64,000 nucleotides of DNA from Oscillospiraceae bacterium (GTDB taxonomy: Bacteria; Bacillota; Clostridia; Oscillospirales; CAG-272). The stretch lies in NCBI GenBank assembly GCA_015064355.1, contig SVSJ01000003.1:1-64000 (forward strand), read 5' to 3'. Both the position numbers and the translations under genes were made by a program. Positions 59,647 to 64,000 of the stretch are shown here, one piece after another. Position 1 is the first letter of the stretch, and each line of letters starts with the position of its first letter. The notes below the pieces were generated by a model. That model worked only from the letters and a program-made list of their open reading frames with translations. It searched no databases and was not told where the DNA came from.

Positions 59647-60519
59647 TTAATTCTCTGACAGCTTTGCGTTAAGTGCGCTGAGGAATCCGTATCCCTTAAG
59701 TCGGATTAGCTTAATTTTGTATTCCGATTTATGAATGGATATGCTGTCGTCCTCGTTTATATGGATAACATCCCGTCCGTCCGCGTTTAAGTAAACAGAG
59801 GAATTATTGTTCTTGATATTATTGATCTCGATTTCTGAATTCCCACCGAAAACAACAGGTCTGCTGTTCAGGGTGTGCGGACAAATGGGAGTAAGGCAGA
59901 TACTCTCAAGGGTTGGGTCAAGAACAGGGCCACCTGCGGAGAGCGAGTATGCTGTGCTTCCCGTAGGGGTGGCAGACACCATTCCGTCAGCACGGCAGGT
60001 CTGAACCTTTACGCCGTTGCAGTACACATCAAAGGTGATGAGCCTTGCAACAGGGCCGTTTGTCAGCACGAGATCGTTTAGCACGGTATATTTCGCACGA
60101 ATCTTGCCGTCTTTATCCCGCACCTGCGCCTCAAGCATCATTCGCTCATCTGTTGTGTAGTCGCCGTTTATTACTCTGTCAATTTCGAGAGCCTCGCCTA
60201 TTTCAAGCTCTGTAAGGTAACCTACATGCCCGAAGTTTATGCCGATTATTGGAATATCGTATCCCATCATTCTGTGGGCAGCGTCAATTATTGACCCATC
60301 TCCGCCCAGAACTATGGCAGCCTCGCAGTTCTCGGTTTCTGCAATATTGTCTATGACTTCTACTCTATTGCCGAGAAAAGCGGTAGATTCTGATACGTCA
60401 CTGAGGACGCTTACCCTGCATCCTCCGTCTGTGAGCTTTTCTACAAGGGAGGTCAGCTTTTCCTTTTCTATATGCTTCCCTGTATTGGGAATAAGAACAA
60501 CGCTTTGGATCTTACTCAT
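59647..60519 (-). CDS. nadK: NAD kinase
   Basis: NadK (290 aa) phosphorylates NAD to NADP. The GGDG motif is in VLGGDGSIIDAAHRMMG and the conserved NE/D-type contact in GHVGYLTELE. PTGSTAYSLSAGGPVLDPTLE and TPICPHTLNSRPVV are the usual C-terminal marks. It overlaps tlyA by 8 bases and is followed by argR after 53 bases. Confidence 0.96.
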   Translation of the reverse strand: MSKIQSVVLIPNTGKHIEKEKLTSLVEKLTDGGCRVSVLSDVSESTAFLGNRVEVIDNIAETENCEAAIVLGGDGSIIDAAHRMMGYDIPIIGINFGHVGYLTELEIGEALEIDRVINGDYTTDERMMLEAQVRDKDGKIRAKYTVLNDLVLTNGPVARLITFDVYCNGVKVQTCRADGMVSATPTGSTAYSLSAGGPVLDPTLESICLTPICPHTLNSRPVVFGGNSEIEINNIKNNNSSVYLNADGRDVIHINEDDSISIHKSEYKIKLIRLKGYGFLSALNAKLSEN

Positions 60520-61285
60520 TTGCTACCTCCTTGATATCGTTTTCGGTAACTTTACTTACACCACCAAGGATAGCGTAAAACAGGAATTCACGGTTGCCGT
60601 CTCCGCCCAGAATGGGTGATCTGACAAGAGCCTGTGGGGCAAGTCCGTGCTCGTTTGCAGAAGACAGAACTCGTCTGATTGCGGCGATATGCTGTTTTTT
60701 GTCCTTGACTATACCACCCTTGCCGATGGCATCGCGTCCACATTCAAACTGGGGCTTGATAAGTGCAACGTACACGCCACCATCGTGAAGTATCTTCGGC
60801 AGAGTTGGGATAATAAGGGTCTCGGATATAAAGGAAACGTCGCACACTGCGCAGTCGCATCGCTGGGGGAGTGTGGTCTCATCCATATATCTGGCGTTGC
60901 ATCCTTCGATATTTGTTACGCGAGGATCGTTTATGAGGCTCTGGTCAAGCTGGCCATGTCCTGAGTCAATGGCGTAAACGTGAGAAGCACCTCTTTTGAG
61001 AAGGCAGTCGGTGAATCCACCGGTGGAAGCTCCGATATCTGCGCACACAAGCCCGGCAACATCAAGCCCAAAAACATCAAGTGCGCCGTCCAGTTTGATT
61101 CCGCCCCGTCCCACAAATCCGTGCTCTTCTCCGGTAACAGCTACAAGATCTCCCTCTCCTACGTTGTACGCAGGCTTGGTTACGACCTTGCCGTTTACTG
61201 TTACAAATCCCTGTTCAATAAGCTCAGCCGCTCGGCTTCTGCTTTTTGCAAGTCCTTCTGTGGAAAGATATGTATCAATTCTCAT
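60512..61285 (-). CDS. tlyA: TlyA-family rRNA 2'-O-methyltransferase / haemolysin A-like
   Basis: A 257-aa protein with an N-terminal S4 RNA-binding domain (RIDTYLSTEGLAKSRSRAAELIEQGFVTVNG) and a Rossmann-like methyltransferase domain beginning at VCADIGASTGGFTDCLLKRGA, with CDVSFISETLIIP later. TlyA proteins methylate the ribose of rRNA; the older haemolysin name is not supported by the sequence. It overlaps ispA by 4 bases and nadK by 8, so the three form a tight operon. Confidence 0.93.
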   Translation of the reverse strand: MRIDTYLSTEGLAKSRSRAAELIEQGFVTVNGKVVTKPAYNVGEGDLVAVTGEEHGFVGRGGIKLDGALDVFGLDVAGLVCADIGASTGGFTDCLLKRGASHVYAIDSGHGQLDQSLINDPRVTNIEGCNARYMDETTLPQRCDCAVCDVSFISETLIIPTLPKILHDGGVYVALIKPQFECGRDAIGKGGIVKDKKQHIAAIRRVLSSANEHGLAPQALVRSPILGGDGNREFLFYAILGGVSKVTENDIKEVANE

Positions 61286-62178
61286 TTACGTCTTGAAAGA
61301 AGCCAAAGCGCAAGATTGCAAAGGTTTTCGCTACTCGGGTACTCAGAAATTACTTCTACAGCAAGAAGTGTGAGGAGAGTTTCCTCGTCTTCCGCTTCGT
61401 TCATTTTGAGGAATGAGAGAACGGTCTTTTTATTGTTCTTAGCGTCACTTCCCACAGCCTTGCCGAGGGTTTGCGTGTCGCTCTTTACATCAAGTATATC
61501 ATCGTGGATCTGGAATGCAAGGCCGATTGCTTCGGCATAAAGCTTGATGCTTTCCATATCCTTGGAAATGGGCTTATCAACAGCTGCAAAATAGCCAAGC
61601 AAGCACGCTGCGCGGATCAGTGCACTTGTCTTCTTCGAGAAGATCTTGCGAAGCTCTGCATAGCTGTCAACGGAGTTCTGGAGATCGAGAGTCTGACCGC
61701 CTACCATTCCCATAGCACCCGCCTCATGAGCAAGTGTGGCAACTGCGTAGCGAATTGCTTTGTGTGAAACGTATTTATTTGATGCGCAGATCTCAAAAGC
61801 AAATGTAAGAAGTGCGTCACCTGCCAGAAGCGCCTCAGCTTCGCCATACTGTATGTGGCAAGAGGGCTTACCGCGGCGGAGATCATCGTCGTCCATGCAA
61901 GGCAGGTCATCGTGCACAAGAGAGTATGCGTGAATGCACTCAAGGGCGCAGGCAAACGGCATTGCCGCCTCCTCTGTTCCGCCGAACATTTTGCAGAATT
62001 CAAGGACCAAAAAAGCACGGATCCTCTTTCCGCCACCGAGAACAGAATAGCGCATAGCCTCTGAGGTTACAGTATCCCCTGCGAACTCCTCAGACAGGTA
62101 TCTCGCAAGCTCGTATTCAACTTTATCTGCAGCGTCGAGCAGAATATCCTCGACCTTATTCGCAACTAAGTTTTCCAT
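61282..62178 (-). CDS. ispA: Polyprenyl (farnesyl) diphosphate synthase
   Basis: A 298-aa trans-prenyltransferase making farnesyl diphosphate or similar from IPP and DMAPP. The first Asp-rich motif is HDDLPCMDDDDLRRGKP (about residues 92-108), with CIHAYSLV before it; the second is AFQIHDDILDVKSD. GGKRIRAFLVLE near residue 50 is typical. A residue pattern before the first motif of A/YSL suggests a C15 product. dxs, common in this gene group, does not follow. Confidence 0.94.
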   Translation of the reverse strand: MENLVANKVEDILLDAADKVEYELARYLSEEFAGDTVTSEAMRYSVLGGGKRIRAFLVLEFCKMFGGTEEAAMPFACALECIHAYSLVHDDLPCMDDDDLRRGKPSCHIQYGEAEALLAGDALLTFAFEICASNKYVSHKAIRYAVATLAHEAGAMGMVGGQTLDLQNSVDSYAELRKIFSKKTSALIRAACLLGYFAAVDKPISKDMESIKLYAEAIGLAFQIHDDILDVKSDTQTLGKAVGSDAKNNKKTVLSFLKMNEAEDEETLLTLLAVEVISEYPSSENLCNLALWLLSRRK

Positions 62179-62219
62179 ATTACACCGGTCTTTCTTTCAG
62201 TTATTGTTCAATTAGTCTG

Positions 62220-62450
62220 TTACTGCATATCGCTCTCAACGAGAGTTCCGTCGCCGCCCATGGTGAGTATTTTCACCTTCTGCTCGGCTGTATCAAGTCT
62301 GGAGTTGCACAGCTTCACAAGGGCAACCCCTTCTTCAAACAAAGCAAGTGACTGATCAAGAGGTGCGTTTCCTCCTTCAAGCATACGCACGATCTCTTCA
62401 AGTCTTGCGATTGCTACTTCAAAGGTCATTTCTTTTTCATTCATATTCAT
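62220..62450 (-). CDS. xseB: Exodeoxyribonuclease VII small subunit
   Basis: XseB (76 aa) is the small helical subunit of exonuclease VII. TFEVAIARLEEIVRMLEGGNAPLDQSLALFEEGVALVKLC covers the core helices. It overlaps the xseA stop by 4 bases. The ATG two codons in (62444) has GGTGA at better spacing and may be the true start. Confidence 0.94.
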   Translation of the reverse strand: MNMNEKEMTFEVAIARLEEIVRMLEGGNAPLDQSLALFEEGVALVKLCNSRLDTAEQKVKILTMGGDGTLVESDMQ

Positions 62451-63706
62451 TCACCGTAATATATATTTTTCTTTATTTCGTCAACTGTGCAGGCAACCTG
62501 TCCGCCTATGGTCTTGAATTCGATCTTCTCTCCAACGGTCACGTCATCAACGCACCGTACAAGCTTACCGTCGTCTTTATAGACAGCGCTGTATCCGCGG
62601 GAGATTACGGAGAGAGGATTGAGTGCGCTGAGCTTGCCCGCTTCCTTTGCCATTTCCGCTTTCTTTATCTGCAGGATGCTCTCCACTGATCTCTGAAGTC
62701 GGTCTGCAAGAAGATCGGAGGTCATTCTGCGGTCGTCTATAAAGTTCATAGGATTTGTCATCGCTCTGGTATTCGCAAGCGAGGTCAGCTTTTCTCGGCG
62801 TATCTTCAGCATTGAGCCTATTACGTCAGCTTCACGAGTGACGATATTAAGGATCTTTCGCTTCAGCTCTGCGGTATCAGGGACTGCAAGCTCTGCCGCC
62901 GCTGACGGTGTGGGGGCACGTCTGTCAGCAACGAAATCGCAGATTGTAAAGTCGGTTTCGTGACCAACTGCGGAAATCACAGGGATCTGTGATGCGGCAA
63001 CTGCTCTCGCCACTCCTTCGTCATTAAACGCCCACAAATCCTCAATTGAACCGCCGCCACGTCCGATAATAATTACGTCAACGTTTTTTGCTGTATTGAA
63101 ATACTGCATACCGGCAATAAGCTGGGGAGGTGCGTCAGGGCCTTGGACAAGTGTGGGATAAAGCACAAGCTTTGCGTACGGGAATCTTCTGCCGCAGACG
63201 TTTATCATATCTCGAATAGCCGCGCCTGTTGCCGAGGTGATTATGCCGACTCTGGTGGGGATCTTCGGCAGGGGGCGTTTTCTTGCGGGGTCAAACAGTC
63301 CTTCAGCTTCGAGCTTTCTTTTGAGCTGCTCGAAGGCTACGTAAAGTGTGCCAACCCCATCCGGTTCCATTGCATCACAGTAAAGCTGATATGTGCCGTC
63401 GCGGACAAAGGAAGAAATCCGTCCGTGTGCTGTGACCTTCATGCCGTCCTCGGGAACAAACTTCATTTTTACCGCAGCGGAACGGAACATTACGGATTTG
63501 AGCTGTCCGCCCTCGTCCTTTAAAGTGAAATAATAATGCCCTGTGCTGTAGTGGTTTTTGAAGTTTGATATTTCGCCCTTGACATACACGTCGCTAAGCT
63601 GCGGTGTAGTGTCGATAACACGCTTCACAAACTCGTTAAGCTGTGTAACTGTCAGGGCTCCGGGAAATTTCCCCTCGGGCTTTGCCAAGTATTCGTTACC
63701 GTTCAT
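62447..63706 (-). CDS. xseA: Exodeoxyribonuclease VII large subunit
   Basis: XseA (419 aa) degrades single-stranded DNA with XseB. An N-terminal OB fold (VTQLNEFVKRVIDTTPQLSDVYVKGEISNFK) is followed by the catalytic domain with VGIITSATGAAIRDMINV, IIGRGGGSIEDLWAFNDE and VISAVGHETDFTICDFVADRRAPTPSAAAEL. The coiled-coil region is followed by a C-terminal SRGYSAV motif. It overlaps the TsaD-like gene by 4 bases and leads the xseB-ispA-tlyA-nadK-argR-recN group. Confidence 0.96.
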   Translation of the reverse strand: MNGNEYLAKPEGKFPGALTVTQLNEFVKRVIDTTPQLSDVYVKGEISNFKNHYSTGHYYFTLKDEGGQLKSVMFRSAAVKMKFVPEDGMKVTAHGRISSFVRDGTYQLYCDAMEPDGVGTLYVAFEQLKRKLEAEGLFDPARKRPLPKIPTRVGIITSATGAAIRDMINVCGRRFPYAKLVLYPTLVQGPDAPPQLIAGMQYFNTAKNVDVIIIGRGGGSIEDLWAFNDEGVARAVAASQIPVISAVGHETDFTICDFVADRRAPTPSAAAELAVPDTAELKRKILNIVTREADVIGSMLKIRREKLTSLANTRAMTNPMNFIDDRRMTSDLLADRLQRSVESILQIKKAEMAKEAGKLSALNPLSVISRGYSAVYKDDGKLVRCVDDVTVGEKIEFKTIGGQVACTVDEIKKNIYYGE

Positions 63707-64000
63707 TTAATCGTATCCCGTCTGTATAATTCTGCACACAGAAGCGCAACTCCGACTGCGTTGTCAGATGAATACTGCGCGTCTGCAAACATACCGTATT
63801 TCATTAGTCTTTTCTTAATATAATTCGAGCTCATAACGCCGCCTGCGTAAAGCACGGGCATTTTGCCGTATTCGGTCAAGGCGTTTTGGGTCAGCTTTTC
63901 AAGAGTTCTTCCGATAAAGTTCAATGTATAAGCAGACACCTCTTGTATACTGTGGGTTTCCTTATAAAGGGCTGCCGCTTTGTTTTCAAGGCCCGACAAG
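63703..64000 (-). CDS. TsaD/Kae1-like (M22 family) protein, C-terminal part
   Basis: Only the last 98 residues are in the window; the gene continues to the right. The track methionine is a TTG at the edge, not a true start. VLYAGGVMSSNYIKKRL and a C-terminal DNAVGVALLCAEL segment match the C-terminal end of Kae1/TsaD-like ASKHA proteins (glycoprotease family). In Clostridia a TsaD paralogue often lies before xseA; whether this is the tRNA t6A enzyme or the paralogue cannot be told from the fragment. Confidence 0.75.
   Translation of the reverse strand, partial: LSGLENKAAALYKETHSIQEVSAYTLNFIGRTLEKLTQNALTEYGKMPVLYAGGVMSSNYIKKRLMKYGMFADAQYSSDNAVGVALLCAELYRRDTIK

Noticed and set aside
1-64000. 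Phage, transposon, CRISPR or antiviral defence genes
   Set aside because: No transposase, integrase, Cas, restriction or toxin-antitoxin motif was seen in any ORF, and no direct-repeat arrays were noticed. The window is a core biosynthetic and housekeeping region.

Overview
The window reads as chromosomal DNA from an anaerobic, spore-forming member of the Clostridia, probably a gut lineage. Evidence: a class III ribonucleotide reductase (NrdD), the forespore protein SpoIIR with a sigma-F-like promoter, an M50 SpoIVFB-like protease, a lipoteichoic-acid-synthase-type sulfatase, Fhs formate-THF ligase, HisZ with short-form HisG, and strong TTGACA-17-TATAAT promoters with AGGAGG ribosome sites. 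No mobile elements, CRISPR arrays, tRNA or rRNA genes were seen. Almost all genes lie on the minus strand; the exceptions are a three-gene plus-strand operon at 26-30 kb and a PPTase gene at 40.4 kb. Species-level assignment is not possible from sequence alone.

Layout, left to right. 0-1 kb: three hairpins and a KPVIYLYP lipoprotein. 1-8.7 kb: a minus-strand histidine operon, yerC/hisR-hisZ-hisG-hisD-hisC-hisB-hisH-hisA-hisF-hisIE. 8.8-23.2 kb: a de novo purine operon, purE-purC-purF-like-purM-formate channel-purN-purO-GNAT-purH(AICARFT only)-purD-purL-fhs, behind a consensus promoter and a clear ZTP (pfl) riboswitch with its terminator. 23.3-25.7 kb: nrdD with an NrdR-like box. 26-29.9 kb: plus-strand operon of an LtaS-type enzyme, a condensation/AATase-fold acyltransferase and a zinc-ribbon membrane protein. 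29.9-38.9 kb: pyrimidine operon pyrC-carB-pyrK-pyrD-pyrF-pyrE-pyrB-pyrI, without carA, behind a structured leader. 38.9-47.3 kb: HAD phosphatases, a tRNA deacylase, a PPTase, a MarR/ABC transporter pair, an M50 protease pair, spoIIR, comF and a TspO-like membrane protein. 47.3-64 kb: housekeeping genes pbp1A, dnaE, whiA, murB, a YjjG-type HAD, tyrS, recN, argR, nadK, tlyA, ispA, xseB, xseA and the end of a TsaD/Kae1-like gene.

How the parts work together. Three PRPP-consuming pathways (HisG, PurF, PyrE) sit within 38 kb. HisH/HisF release AICAR (ZMP), which the AICAR transformylase of the purine operon consumes using 10-formyl-THF. That cofactor is made by Fhs from formate, and the operon carries its own predicted formate channel. 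ZTP, the signal of 10-formyl-THF shortage, is read by the riboswitch in front of the operon. This looks like a self-contained, formate-centred purine circuit. It has further non-standard parts: an archaeal-type IMP cyclohydrolase (PurO) with a stand-alone AICAR transformylase, a class II-looking PurE without PurK, and a PurF whose glutaminase half has lost its catalytic residues.

Other points of interest are a minimal WhiA with a CxCxxC segment where the first LAGLIDADG half should be, a sigma-F promoter with an SD-masking inverted repeat ahead of spoIIR, the missing carA, the nested hairpin ahead of pyrC, and the ltaS/acyltransferase/zinc-ribbon operon. Several ORF-track starts were moved on Shine-Dalgarno evidence (hisC, hisD, fhs, purN, pyrE, pyrD, whiA, the M50 protease and its partner, the zinc-ribbon protein). 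All calls rest on reading the sequence; no database search was run.
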